48,894 nucleotides of DNA from Chloroflexota bacterium (GTDB taxonomy: Bacteria; Chloroflexota; Anaerolineae; Anaerolineales; Villigracilaceae), in the NCBI GenBank assembly GCA_024224815.1, contig JAAENC010001099.1, positions 1 through 48,894 on the forward strand, in the 5' to 3' direction. Both the position numbers and the translations under genes were made by a program. The notes beneath the pieces were generated by a model, which worked only from the letters and a program-made list of their open reading frames with translations, was not told where the DNA came from and did not search any database. Numbering within the stretch: position 1 is the first letter of the stretch; each line of letters begins with the position of its first letter. Positions 8,835 through 16,329 of the stretch are shown piece by piece.

Positions 8835-8860
8835 AAAGCCTTCCAAATTTGGAAGGCTTT
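8835..8860. terminator. Terminator-like perfect palindrome
   Basis: 26-base perfect palindrome with arms AAAGCCTTCCAAA. It is followed on the plus strand by a pyrimidine-rich tail, TTTCACTTTTCACGCATCAC, instead of a plain T-run. The same tail follows several other hairpins in the window. No plus-strand gene ends here, so its client is unclear. Confidence 0.65.
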
Positions 8861-8923
8861 CACTTTTCACGCATCACTTATAGAACTTTCGCTCAGGCGG
8901 GAGTGCGTCGCACCAAAAGGATG

Positions 8924-8966
8924 AGAATCTTATCGACAAGTATTTTGCTTGTCGATAAGATTCTTC
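8924..8966. terminator. 17-bp perfect hairpin before the DUF937 stop
   Basis: The arms AGAATCTTATCGACAAG (8924-8940) and 8948-8964 are exact complements with a 7-base loop. The hairpin lies 29 bases beyond the stop of the minus-strand DUF937 gene (8993), so it is its probable terminator. A CTTTTCACGCATCAC tail follows on the plus strand. In the minus direction there is no clean T-run. Confidence 0.65.
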
Positions 8967-8992
8967 TTTTCACGCATCACTTATCAGAAAAA

Positions 8993-9580
8993 CTATTTTC
9001 TGCGGAAGAAATTTAATATCATCCCAAAGAGATCATCCAGAAATGAACCATCTTTATCTTTATCCAGGAAAGTGGTCAGGATGCTGGAAATCATTGGGTT
9101 TGCGGCATCAATGGACTGTTGCTGCCCGCCGAGAAAATCGGCCAAACCGTCAGTATCCAAACCTTGTTGCTGTTGTTGTTGACCCAAAGCGCCCATCACA
9201 AGCGGAGCAGCGATCTCAAGCAAAGAGCCAGCCTGGCCACTATCCATGCCGGTATTATCTGCCAAAGTCTGCGTGACCATAGATTGTTGACCGCCCAAAA
9301 CATGCCCCAGAATCCCAGCCCCATTCGCGGATTGGGGATCACCTAAAAAGCCGCCCAAATCGTTCAAGATCGAGCCATCGTGGTCGTTGCCCAAAGCCTG
9401 ATGCAAGGATTGTGCCTGTGTGGGGTCAGAAGCATTATTCGCCAAAGCCGAAACGAGCAGCGGCATTGCGGTAGATAGCACCGAACCAGCTGCGCCTTCA
9501 TCCACGCCAACTTGTTGGCTAATTTGAGATAATCCGCCCCCGGCTAATTGCTGCAAAAGCATTTGTGTCAGATCGTCCAT
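8993..9580 (-). CDS. DUF937 domain protein (YidB-like)
   Basis: A 195-residue soluble protein with two repeats of a helical DUF937 unit: LSQISQQVGVDEGAAGSVLS and AMPLLVSALANN in the first half, then MVTQTLADNTGMDSGQAGSL and AAPLVMGALGQQ in the second. Glycine- and glutamine-rich linkers join them. The C-terminal DKDKDGSFLDDL is a calcium-loop-like motif seen at the end of many members. The biochemical role of the family is unknown. The start at 9580 has AGGAG six bases upstream. It stands alone, divergent from the nitroreductase gene to its right. Confidence 0.88.
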   Translation of the reverse strand: MDDLTQMLLQQLAGGGLSQISQQVGVDEGAAGSVLSTAMPLLVSALANNASDPTQAQSLHQALGNDHDGSILNDLGGFLGDPQSANGAGILGHVLGGQQSMVTQTLADNTGMDSGQAGSLLEIAAPLVMGALGQQQQQQGLDTDGLADFLGGQQQSIDAANPMISSILTTFLDKDKDGSFLDDLFGMILNFFRRK

Positions 9581-9682
9581 TTTTTCTCCTATGGGTTTTA
9601 TTTTTCAATATTTTACCAGTCTAACATACTGCCTTAAAAAATGTGGGATACTTCATATCAACCAAAATCGCAGGAGCAGACC

Positions 9683-10849
9683 ATGTCAGGAAACGATGAT
9701 TTCATGCACGGCCTTGGCGCAAACGAACGAGCACTTCTAGAGAAAATTCCCATTCTTCCATTCAGAAAAATCGCCGCTGGGATGGTGCGAGCAAAGATGC
9801 GTGTCCAGTTTACAGGATGGCTGCAATATCTGATTCCCGTCTTCCCCATCTTGATCCTCGCCCTGCTCGCACTCGTTTCAAACCTGCTTAATATCTTTAT
9901 TCTTGGCACCATCTTCTCAACGCTTGGACTCTTGCTCGGCATCATCGCTCTTGTGGACTTGGTGACCGTCAAATTCAAACTCCGCCCACCCGAAAGTCTG
10001 CCCCAACGCAACGACAACCTCGATCTTTTCGACCTGATGCGGGCCCGTCACTCTTGCCGTTCTTTCCAAACCCGCAAGCTGACCGAAGATCATCGCGCCG
10101 AATTGATGCAGTCCGTCAGCAAGCATCTTGCAGAACCCAAGATCGGTGAATCACCCATCCGCTTTGAATATATTTCCGCTCCGCTGACAGTTTGGCCCGT
10201 CGTCAACGCGACCGAGTTCCTCGTCGCCATCGCCCCAAAAGAATATAACCGACTCGCTGTTATCGACGTGGGACGCAGTCTGCAAAAAGTCGTCATGGAT
10301 GCCACCCGCATGGGACTCGGCACCTGCTGGATCGGCCCCGGCGCAGACCACGCCAGCATAAAGCAAAATCTTGGCGAAGGCTTTAATCCTGAAAAAGATC
10401 ACATCATTTGTATACTAGCGGTGGGATACGAATCAAAATTCGCCCCGCTCTTCATTCGTCTTTTCAATCGTCAAATAAGCACCAGTCGTTTGCCCCTTTC
10501 TGAACTCTTCTTCACTGATTCAACTTTTACTACCCCACTAGATATAGATTCCCCGCCCTTCAATAAATTCGGCCGCACTTACGAGATCTGCCAATGGGCA
10601 CCCTCCTCCTACAACGGCCAAACCACCCGCTGCACCGCCGTAACCGACGAAAATGGTGCCTTAAAATCCTTCGATTTCTACGCCGCCACCGCCTTCCAAT
10701 ACTACGCCCCCGTCGCCCTCGGCATTTGGGCCGCCAATTGGGAAATGGGCACAGCAACACTGGGGATTGAAGGTCATTTCACCCTACGTTCGGATGAAGA
10801 AAAAGAATCCTTGCCGAGATATGATTTGAGTTGGGTAAAATATCCTTGA
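9683..10849 (+). CDS. Membrane-anchored TM1586-type nitroreductase
   Basis: A 388-residue flavin-dependent nitroreductase-fold protein. Near the N-terminus is a hydrophobic region of about 60 residues that should form two membrane segments (roughly 46-100). Two nitroreductase-like halves follow: RARHSCRSFQ begins the first, with LGTCWIGPGAD at its end, and CQWAPSSYNGQTTRC begins the second, ending LGIWAANWEMG. This doubled layout matches the putative TM nitroreductase family (PF14512), where one chain makes the whole fold. I moved the start from 9641 to ATG 9683 because AGGAG lies six bases before it. Substrate is unknown. Confidence 0.8.
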   Translation: MSGNDDFMHGLGANERALLEKIPILPFRKIAAGMVRAKMRVQFTGWLQYLIPVFPILILALLALVSNLLNIFILGTIFSTLGLLLGIIALVDLVTVKFKLRPPESLPQRNDNLDLFDLMRARHSCRSFQTRKLTEDHRAELMQSVSKHLAEPKIGESPIRFEYISAPLTVWPVVNATEFLVAIAPKEYNRLAVIDVGRSLQKVVMDATRMGLGTCWIGPGADHASIKQNLGEGFNPEKDHIICILAVGYESKFAPLFIRLFNRQISTSRLPLSELFFTDSTFTTPLDIDSPPFNKFGRTYEICQWAPSSYNGQTTRCTAVTDENGALKSFDFYAATAFQYYAPVALGIWAANWEMGTATLGIEGHFTLRSDEEKESLPRYDLSWVKYP

Positions 10850-10879
10850 TGTTCTTTTCAAAACTTACAAAGCATATCT

Positions 10880-11833
10880 ATGAAAACTACGAATAAAGTT
10901 TGTTATTTGCTTCTAAATATAGGGGCTTCCGCTTGGGATTCTCGTGTGGCCGATTCAGAAGGCAATGAGAAAATTTTTTCTCAGAAAGATCAAGTTCAAG
11001 TTGCCAAAAAATCTTGCAGGAAAATGGGGGTGAAAGTTGAATTTATTGAAATACGAGATAAAGAAAAGAATTTTGATACTCAAAAAAGATTTGTCCTGCG
11101 AATGCCATATTTTCGTAAAGATGATGTGAAGATTACAAAAATAATTGAATCGTTTGTTTTTTCTCTAGAATTGTTTATCGGTCCATCTTACGTTGGCAAC
11201 ACACATTATTGTTTTCCTGCTGAATTAGTTCATAACGGCTCGTACATATTAGCAAGTGATTTGGTTGCTTTGGAAGAGCGTAAAAGATTTTATGAAAGAA
11301 TTTCCAGTTCAGATTTACTCTCTTTTGGTATTTCAGGTGGTCAAAGTGATTACATAAATGCATGGAAGTTTTCTTCTGTTGTGTTTTCAGAAGAAAATCT
11401 TTTTAACGCCGTTAGATTCTTAGCAAATAGTCAGCAGAAATTTTATATATACCCTGGTGAACTTGATGAAATTATATATGGCCCAAATGAAAATGCTAGA
11501 AGTTCGTTACAACAAAACTCTTTGGAAGAATCTCTCATTAGCTCATTTAAAGCAATAGAAGCAGTTTTAGGAAATTTGCCAACAAAAGATACAAAATTGT
11601 TTTCTAAAATGCTGAAGATTGGTCTTGACCCTCAAGAGCCTGTTGGATATACAGATCATCAGCCGTTATATAAGCATATCCGAAAAGCAGAAAAATTCCG
11701 TAATTCCAAATCTGCCCACGGGAGAAGCACCGAGCGTGATATTACTTTGCTAGATATGCAAGAGTTTCAAGAGTGTGCAAGATTAGTAGTCTATTACGGG
11801 CTAATCTCAAAAACAGACAAATACTGGGCGTGA
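10880..11833 (+). CDS. HEPN-like domain protein, AT-rich
   Basis: A 317-residue protein that I recognise only in part. The C-terminal third has the helical pattern of an ApeA-like HEPN domain: SFKAIEAVLG near 222-231 and RNSKSAHG, giving R274-x5-H280, within the Rx4-6H RNase signature. The N-terminal 200 residues have no recognisable motif. HEPN proteins of this type are often ribonucleases in defence or toxin systems, but no partner gene (nucleotidyltransferase, antitoxin) lies beside it. The gene is much more AT-rich than the nitroreductase upstream, which suggests transfer. A hairpin terminator follows at 11858-11888. Confidence 0.6.
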   Translation: MKTTNKVCYLLLNIGASAWDSRVADSEGNEKIFSQKDQVQVAKKSCRKMGVKVEFIEIRDKEKNFDTQKRFVLRMPYFRKDDVKITKIIESFVFSLELFIGPSYVGNTHYCFPAELVHNGSYILASDLVALEERKRFYERISSSDLLSFGISGGQSDYINAWKFSSVVFSEENLFNAVRFLANSQQKFYIYPGELDEIIYGPNENARSSLQQNSLEESLISSFKAIEAVLGNLPTKDTKLFSKMLKIGLDPQEPVGYTDHQPLYKHIRKAEKFRNSKSAHGRSTERDITLLDMQEFQECARLVVYYGLISKTDKYWA

Positions 11834-11857
11834 TTTTAATTTAATAGCCTATACAAA

Positions 11858-11888
11858 AACTCGCCTTCCCCATCAGGGAAGGCGAGTT
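11858..11888. terminator. Bidirectional hairpin terminator
   Basis: 13-bp perfect stem AACTCGCCTTCCC with loop CATCA, between the convergent HEPN-like gene (ends 11833) and XRE gene (ends 11895). AAAA precedes it. The tail CACTTTTCACCCCTCAC follows, a variant of the recurrent pyrimidine tail in this window. Confidence 0.85.
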
Positions 11889-11894
11889 CACTTT

Positions 11895-12092
11895 TCACCC
11901 CTCACTAAAAAGAAAAACCTCTTCAATCGCTAAATTGAATACCTGTGCAATGGAATAGGCCAATTGCAGCGAAGGGTTATATTTCCCTTTTTCGAGAAAG
12001 ACAATCGTTTCTCGCCTAACACCGACCAATTCCGCGAGTTTGGCTTGGGTAAGGTTATCTCTGGCGCGGAGTTCTTTTATTCGATTATGCAT
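11895..12092 (-). CDS. Small XRE-family transcriptional regulator
   Basis: A 65-residue, one-domain helix-turn-helix protein of the Cro/C1 type: [21 protein letters not shown] holds helices 1-2 and [20 protein letters not shown] the recognition helix region, ending IEEVFLF. I start it at ATG 12090-12092, which overlaps the stop of the upstream membrane-protein gene (ATGCATAA arrangement), so the two are translationally coupled. Small regulators of this kind usually control their own operon, and an inverted repeat lies in front of it at 12437-12453. Confidence 0.9.
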   Translation of the reverse strand: MHNRIKELRARDNLTQAKLAELVGVRRETIVFLEKGKYNPSLQLAYSIAQVFNLAIEEVFLFSEG

Positions 12093-12414
12093 TAAAGGCA
12101 CTCGTTCTTTTGAAATACCAGAGAGATACGCCATAGATCAGGCCGGAGCCTAAAACCCCAACACCGATCATTGTCTCATTTTTTGTAAAAGCAGAATTGA
12201 AGACAAAGATCAGGAGCCACAAATACATGGAATAAAGAAAAGCCTGATTCCCTGCGTAAACTTTTGCGAGTTTCGTGAATTCATCATCAGCGGGGGTACC
12301 GGCTTCAAGATCCTTTCTTCGCTTGATGATTTGAAAAACGAAGGAAATAATCCCGATCAATATGGTTAGAAGGGCAATACCGACCGGTAATAGGGGGGAA
12401 GTTTCAAAAGCCAT
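12085..12414 (-). CDS. Small membrane protein paired with XRE regulator (DUF2178-like)
   Basis: A 109-residue protein with three or four hydrophobic stretches (about 8-28, 56-76, 81-100) separated by a charged loop [18 protein letters not shown]. Pairs of a small membrane protein like this (DUF2178 and relatives) and a tiny XRE regulator are common in bacteria and archaea; the function is unknown. AAGGAG lies seven bases upstream of the ATG at 12412-12414. The last codons overlap the regulator start. The family name is from pattern memory. Confidence 0.75.
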   Translation of the reverse strand: MAFETSPLLPVGIALLTILIGIISFVFQIIKRRKDLEAGTPADDEFTKLAKVYAGNQAFLYSMYLWLLIFVFNSAFTKNETMIGVGVLGSGLIYGVSLWYFKRTSAFNA

Positions 12415-12436
12415 GACATTCTCCTTGTTATTTTAA

Positions 12437-12453
12437 TCTAACTTTATGTTAGA
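12437..12453. promoter_or_regulatory. Probable operator of the XRE pair
   Basis: Inverted repeat TCTAAC-TTTAT-GTTAGA, perfect 6-bp arms with a 5-base spacer, 23 bases upstream of the start of the membrane protein/XRE operon. Size and position fit a dimeric XRE repressor binding its own promoter. This is inference; no binding data. Confidence 0.55.
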
Positions 12454-12498
12454 AATATATAACAAATCTTATCGAATGTCAATAGGAAAATCATTGAA

Positions 12499-12594
12499 AG
12501 GTGACTGTCATCTCCGAGAGCAACTATGGTTATCATGCCTTTGGAAATGGGATGAGTTTTACGCTAAAACGCAGCACAGAGATGACTGTCACCT
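12499..12594. repeat. Imperfect inverted repeat around a 64-base loop
   Basis: AGGTGACTGTCATCTC (12499-12514) faces its complement at 12579-12594 with one mismatch. The arms are themselves partly palindromic (GTGACTGTCAC). It lies between the XRE pair and the methyltransferase gene. Plus-strand open frames crossing this area (12446-12910, 12501-12731) look like read-through of repeat and antisense DNA. Confidence 0.6.
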
Positions 12595-12607
12595 CTGCGA
12601 CAGAAAA

Positions 12608-12644
12608 AAATCGTTTGCCAAAACTAACTCTTGGCAAACGATTT
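12608..12644 (-). terminator. Intrinsic terminator of the methyltransferase gene
   Basis: 14-bp perfect stem AAATCGTTTGCCAA with a 9-base loop. On the minus strand it is followed by a run of T residues (A-run at 12604-12610 on plus). It lies 33 bases after the stop at 12677. On the plus side the tail TTTCACTTCTCACTCC again follows. Confidence 0.85.
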
Positions 12645-12676
12645 CACTTCTCACTCCTTACTCATCAACTCTTAGC

Positions 12677-13321
12677 TCATTGCCGTTTAAAGACCGCAAC
12701 CTGCCAAACGCCCATATTGCGATGGAAATGACGCACAAGTCCATTTTCTCGGAGCAAGGCTTCCACAGCCTTAGTGGGGTGAACAAAAATCCGCATGGGG
12801 TTGCCTTGTATCCAAAAGCGAAAATTATAATAAACTTGGATGACCAACTTTATTATCCAAATATCGCGTGGATAAACGACGCCGTAAAACTGCGTGGCTT
12901 TTTTTGCTGAACTATCGACTAATTGGGGCATATCGTGATAACAGCAGATCACCCGATTAAGGGTGACAATTTCAGCTGAGGGCATTTCTTCTGCGATATC
13001 GACAAAATTTCCTTTCAGGTGCTGTATTTTCTCGGCATGTCCCTGATCCTCTGCCTCTTCCTTGCATGCCGCGAGATAAGCCGAGGAAGCCTCAACATTG
13101 ATCGTATTCTTTACGCCGGTTTTTAGTAATCCGTGTTGAAGATCCCCTACACCACCGCCAATATCCAAAAGAGTAAACCCTTGAATTTCTTCAGCCTGCA
13201 AAGCTTCTATAAGTTGCAGAGCCGTATTCTTTGGCCCATCCTCCCTATACATTTCGAGTTGCTCGGCAACATAGCCCTGATCAAATTTACTTTCAATTCC
13301 CTGGCATTGGCAACAATCCAT
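12677..13321 (-). CDS. Class I SAM-dependent methyltransferase
   Basis: A 214-residue Rossmann-fold methyltransferase. The N-terminus MDCCQCQGIESKF is cysteine-rich. Motif I is LLDIGGGVGDLQHGLL near residues 51-66, the acidic end of beta-2 is NVEAS, and IVTLNRVICCYHD carries the motif IV region. YGVVYPRD and the HP...FHR near the C-terminus are shared with a small family of uncharacterised methyltransferases. The substrate is unknown. The start at ATG 13319-13321 is chosen for the AAGGAGAATACC leader directly before it; the frame is open 12 codons further up. It is transcribed alone. Confidence 0.85.
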   Translation of the reverse strand: MDCCQCQGIESKFDQGYVAEQLEMYREDGPKNTALQLIEALQAEEIQGFTLLDIGGGVGDLQHGLLKTGVKNTINVEASSAYLAACKEEAEDQGHAEKIQHLKGNFVDIAEEMPSAEIVTLNRVICCYHDMPQLVDSSAKKATQFYGVVYPRDIWIIKLVIQVYYNFRFWIQGNPMRIFVHPTKAVEALLRENGLVRHFHRNMGVWQVAVFKRQ

Positions 13322-13348
13322 GATGGTATTCTCCTTAAAATTCTCGCT

Positions 13349-13391
13349 CCTCCCCAAAATTCGACAGTTTTATCGTCGCATTTGGGGGAGG
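13349..13391. repeat. C-rich hairpin upstream of the methyltransferase
   Basis: The arms CCTCCCCAAAATTCGAC (13349-13365) and GTCGCATTTGGGGGAGG (13375-13391) pair along most of their length. It lies between the fdhA stop and the methyltransferase start, and its CTCCCC-AAATTC / GGGGGAG pattern places it with the other C-rich elements. It could also end fdh transcription. Confidence 0.65.
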
Positions 13392-13403
13392 CTGGGAGGG
13401 GGC

Positions 13404-15503
13404 TTACACCGCTTCAATCGCTACCGCAGCAACCTTATAATCTGGGATTTTCGCTTTCGGGTCGCGAGCATCAAGCGTTAGCTCATTCGCAGCCGCTTCC
13501 GCAAAATGGATCGGGATGAAAACCATCCCCGGTCTGGAGCGTTTGGTGATTAATGCTTTTACCTTAATCTCACCACGCCGTGAGCGGACTTTGATCCAGT
13601 CATCGGCCTGAATATTGAGCGGACGGGCATCCTTTGGGTGGATTTCGACGGTCGGGTCGGGATAAATATCATCTAATTTCGAGCGGCGCGTCATTGTGCC
13701 GCCGTGCCAGTGGTAGAGTACCCGTCCCGTTGAGAGCAGGAGCGGATATTCATCATCAGGCAATTCCTGCGAAGGACGATAATTCAGCGGGGTCAATTTG
13801 CCCTTTCCGCTGGGGAATGCGTCGATAAAGAGATAGGGCGTGCCGGGATGATCGGGCGTAGGGCAGGGCCAATGGACGCCATCTTCTTTGGTAATTCGTT
13901 CATGCGTAATCCCCTGAAAATCGGGCGTCAGGTGTGCCATTTCATCCCAAATTTCGGATGCAGAGCCAAAGCTAAAACCTGCGCTCGTTTCGCGCCCCAT
14001 TTTTTCTTCCACACGTTTTGCCAAATCGGAAATAATATCCCAATCCGCACGTGCTTCGCCCGGAGCAGGCACGGCTTCTCTAATTAATTGCACGCGTCTA
14101 TCGCTATTTGTAAAAGTGCCGTCTTTCTCCGCAAAACTGGATGCAGGCAGAATAATATCGGCATATTCACCCGTCTCGTTCATAAAAATATCCTGCACGA
14201 GCACAAAATCGAGTTCTTCCATCACGTGGCGGGCGTGGCGCAGGTCGGGTTCGGACATCATCGGGTTTTCGCCCATCACGTAGTAGCCGCGAATCACGCC
14301 CTTTTCGGCGGCGTCCACCATCTCCATCGTCGTCAGACCAGCTTCGGGGTTAAGCACCACGCCCCAATCACGCTCGAATTTCGACCGAGTTTTTTGATCA
14401 GTCACACTCTGGTAGCCGGGGAAAACGTTCGGCAGGCCGCCCGAGTCCGAGCATCCCTGCACATTATTTTGCCCACGCAGCGGATTTAAACCGCCGCCAG
14501 ATTTACCGAGATTTCCCGTTAATAAAGCCAGATTTGCGAGCGAAAGGGCGTTGTCGGTGCCGTGGACGGATTGGCTGATGCCCATGCCCCAATAAATGGC
14601 GGCGACATTGGCCTTGGCATAAAGACGGGCGGATTCACGGATCGCCCCTGCATTTACGCCTGTTACCGTTTCCGCCCATTCTGGGGTGGAGTCCTGAATG
14701 GACGCAGCATACTCGTCAAATCCTTCGACGCGCGCTGCGATGAATTCTTCATCATAAAGTTTTTCTTCAATAATGACCTGTGCCATCGCCTGGAAAAGGG
14801 CCACATCGGTGCCCGGTTTTTGGCGCAGCCAATGCGTGGCAAAATTCGTCATCTCAGTCTGGCGTGGGTCAGCAGCGATCAGCTTTGCGCCGCCCTTAAC
14901 AACGGCTTCACGCAAAAATGTGCTGATAACGGGATGCGTCTCGCTGGTATTTGAGCCGGTTACGATGAAAACATCGAGGTCTTTCATCTCAGCAATGGAA
15001 TTCGACATCGCCGATGAACCAAGCGCAATTTGCAAACCAGCAACAGATGCCGCGTGACATAGACGTGCACAATGATCGACGTTATTTGTCCCGATCACAC
15101 CACGCACAAATTTCTGAAAAAGGTAATTATCTTCATTTGTGGCTTTGGCCGAGCAGAAAGTACCGATGGCGTCCCCGCCTTTTTTCTGAACAATTTCAGC
15201 GATCTTTTCTGCAGCTAGGTCGAGGGCTTCATCCCATGTCGCTTCACGGAAACCCTCCAGGCCGATGGCTTTACGGGGCTTCACGCCGATGTCTTTACGA
15301 ATCAGCGGCATTTTCAACCGTGAAGGGTGATGGACATAATCTGTGCCGAAACGGCCTTTGGTGCAGAGGCGTCCGTAGTTTGGGGCAACGTCAAAGGGGG
15401 CGTCTACTTTGAATATTTTGCCGTCTTTTACTTCTAAATCAATTTGGCAGCCCACACCGCAGTAGGGGCAGGTGGAGCGGGTGGTGGTTTGGGAATTAAT
15501 CAT
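13404..15503 (-). CDS. fdhA: Formate dehydrogenase, molybdopterin catalytic subunit
   Basis: A 699-residue molybdopterin (bis-MGD) oxidoreductase that oxidises formate to CO2, or runs in reverse. The N-terminal [4Fe-4S] ligands are C12, C15, C19 and C47. The active-site segment NNVDHCARLCHAASVAGL places cysteine at 149, where Escherichia coli FdhF has selenocysteine, with the catalytic His at 150 and AMSNSI following. The conserved arginine region and the C-terminal cofactor domain (STGRVLYHWHGGTMTRRS, then HPKDARPL) are intact. The length is like FdhF/FdsA cores without an N-terminal ferredoxin extension. It is the last gene of a three-gene operon, but 121 bases with a repeat separate it from the ferredoxin subunit. 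Confidence 0.93.
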   Translation of the reverse strand: MINSQTTTRSTCPYCGVGCQIDLEVKDGKIFKVDAPFDVAPNYGRLCTKGRFGTDYVHHPSRLKMPLIRKDIGVKPRKAIGLEGFREATWDEALDLAAEKIAEIVQKKGGDAIGTFCSAKATNEDNYLFQKFVRGVIGTNNVDHCARLCHAASVAGLQIALGSSAMSNSIAEMKDLDVFIVTGSNTSETHPVISTFLREAVVKGGAKLIAADPRQTEMTNFATHWLRQKPGTDVALFQAMAQVIIEEKLYDEEFIAARVEGFDEYAASIQDSTPEWAETVTGVNAGAIRESARLYAKANVAAIYWGMGISQSVHGTDNALSLANLALLTGNLGKSGGGLNPLRGQNNVQGCSDSGGLPNVFPGYQSVTDQKTRSKFERDWGVVLNPEAGLTTMEMVDAAEKGVIRGYYVMGENPMMSEPDLRHARHVMEELDFVLVQDIFMNETGEYADIILPASSFAEKDGTFTNSDRRVQLIREAVPAPGEARADWDIISDLAKRVEEKMGRETSAGFSFGSASEIWDEMAHLTPDFQGITHERITKEDGVHWPCPTPDHPGTPYLFIDAFPSGKGKLTPLNYRPSQELPDDEYPLLLSTGRVLYHWHGGTMTRRSKLDDIYPDPTVEIHPKDARPLNIQADDWIKVRSRRGEIKVKALITKRSRPGMVFIPIHFAEAAANELTLDARDPKAKIPDYKVAAVAIEAV

Positions 15504-15518
15504 GATAATACTCCGAGT

Positions 15519-15602
15519 CTGTCATTGCGAACGAAGTGAAGCAATCTCCTTGACTGTCTTGGGGATTGCCACGTCGCAAAAGCATGCTCCTCGCAATGAC
15601 AA
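15519..15602. repeat. Dispersed CATTGCGA inverted-repeat element
   Basis: Ends GTCATTGCGA (15521-15530) and TCGCAATGAC (15591-15600) are exact complements. Inner blocks GAAGCAATCTCC and GGGGATTGCC also pair, leaving ACGTCGCAAAAGCATGCTCC on one side. It lies inside the fdh operon. A diverged copy in the opposite orientation is at 37243-37316. Elements of this pattern are widespread in bacterial genomes as short palindromic insertions. Confidence 0.8.
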
Positions 15603-15624
15603 GTGAAAGTGGTGATATTAAAAA

Positions 15625-16329
15625 TCATTTTCCACCTCCCATTTTCTTCTTCTCTTTCCTCTTCTCAATGCGAATCGTATCATAATCCATGCCCTGCTCC
15701 ATAAAGAACTCTGTTTTACTCTTCAAAGCATTCGTCGGGCAAACGGCGACACAATTGCCGCAGAAAACACAACTCGTTTCGGGCATCGGATTATCAAAGA
15801 AAGTCGAGATTTTGCTCTCAAATCCACGCCCGCCGATGGAGATGGCGTAGGTGTATTGGATATCATCTCCACAAGCTTGTACACAACGCCAGCACATCAG
15901 GCATTTTTCGTAATCTCGTACGAAGAAAGGATTATCGTCTTTAACATCTTGCTGACGCGTTTTTGCTTCGGGGAAACGTTCACGATCTGCGCCGAATTCA
16001 TCCATTTGGGATTGAAGTTCGGGCGATTCGGATAAATCCACGCTGGCGTTCAACATCTCAAGGATGGTGCGCCGGGAACGAATAACTTTTTCACTGGCGG
16101 TGTGGATAACCATTCCCTCGTTGACTTTGGTCACACAGGAAGGAGCCAAAATGCGCCAACCTTCTACTTCTACAACACATTGGCGACATAAACCCTCGGG
16201 CGTGGTCGCTTCGTGGGCACATATCAGCGGAGCGGGTTTGTTGATGCTCTCTAAAACCTGCTGGATTGTGGCATCTTGCGGGGCTTCAACTTCGCTCCCG
16301 TCGATAGTTAATTTAATGGTATTGCTCAT
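15625..16329 (-). CDS. Formate dehydrogenase ferredoxin-type subunit (NuoG/HoxU-like)
   Basis: A 234-residue iron-sulfur electron-transfer subunit linking the NAD site to the molybdenum subunit. An N-terminal [2Fe-2S] domain has ligands C37, C48, C51 and C65. The C-terminal double [4Fe-4S] domain has C143, C146, C149, C153 and C187, C190, C193, C197. The His-x3-Cys-x2-Cys-x5-Cys cluster that NuoG and HoxU carry between these domains is missing: residues 85-130 contain no cysteine. The start overlaps the stop of the NuoEF-type gene (ATGA). The tail is very basic ([15 protein letters not shown]). Confidence 0.9.
   Translation of the reverse strand: MSNTIKLTIDGSEVEAPQDATIQQVLESINKPAPLICAHEATTPEGLCRQCVVEVEGWRILAPSCVTKVNEGMVIHTASEKVIRSRRTILEMLNASVDLSESPELQSQMDEFGADRERFPEAKTRQQDVKDDNPFFVRDYEKCLMCWRCVQACGDDIQYTYAISIGGRGFESKISTFFDNPMPETSCVFCGNCVAVCPTNALKSKTEFFMEQGMDYDTIRIEKRKEKKKMGGGK

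Larger units (their letters stand above)
8404..8992. other. 590-base gene-free region, repeat-rich
   Basis: No credible gene on either strand. The part next to livK (8404-8580) should carry the liv promoter and leader. The rest is made of repeats: a C/G-rich inverted-repeat element (8592-8787), a terminator-like palindrome (8835-8860), a short palindrome GTGCGTCGCAC (8903-8913) and a 17-bp perfect hairpin (8924-8964). Two short open frames at 8579-8831 run through the repeats and have no coding character. Confidence 0.8.

Noticed and set aside
12446-12910. Plus-strand open frame of 154 codons
   Set aside because: It starts in the XRE promoter, crosses an inverted repeat and a terminator, and overlaps the 3' end of the methyltransferase gene on the other strand. 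No coding features.
14088-15412. Several long plus-strand frames opposite fdhA
   Set aside because: They are antisense shadows of a high-GC conserved gene; their sequences show no domain or plausible start signals.
13404-15503. Selenocysteine in the formate dehydrogenase
   Set aside because: The active-site codon is read as an ordinary cysteine (RLCH) and there is no in-frame TGA.
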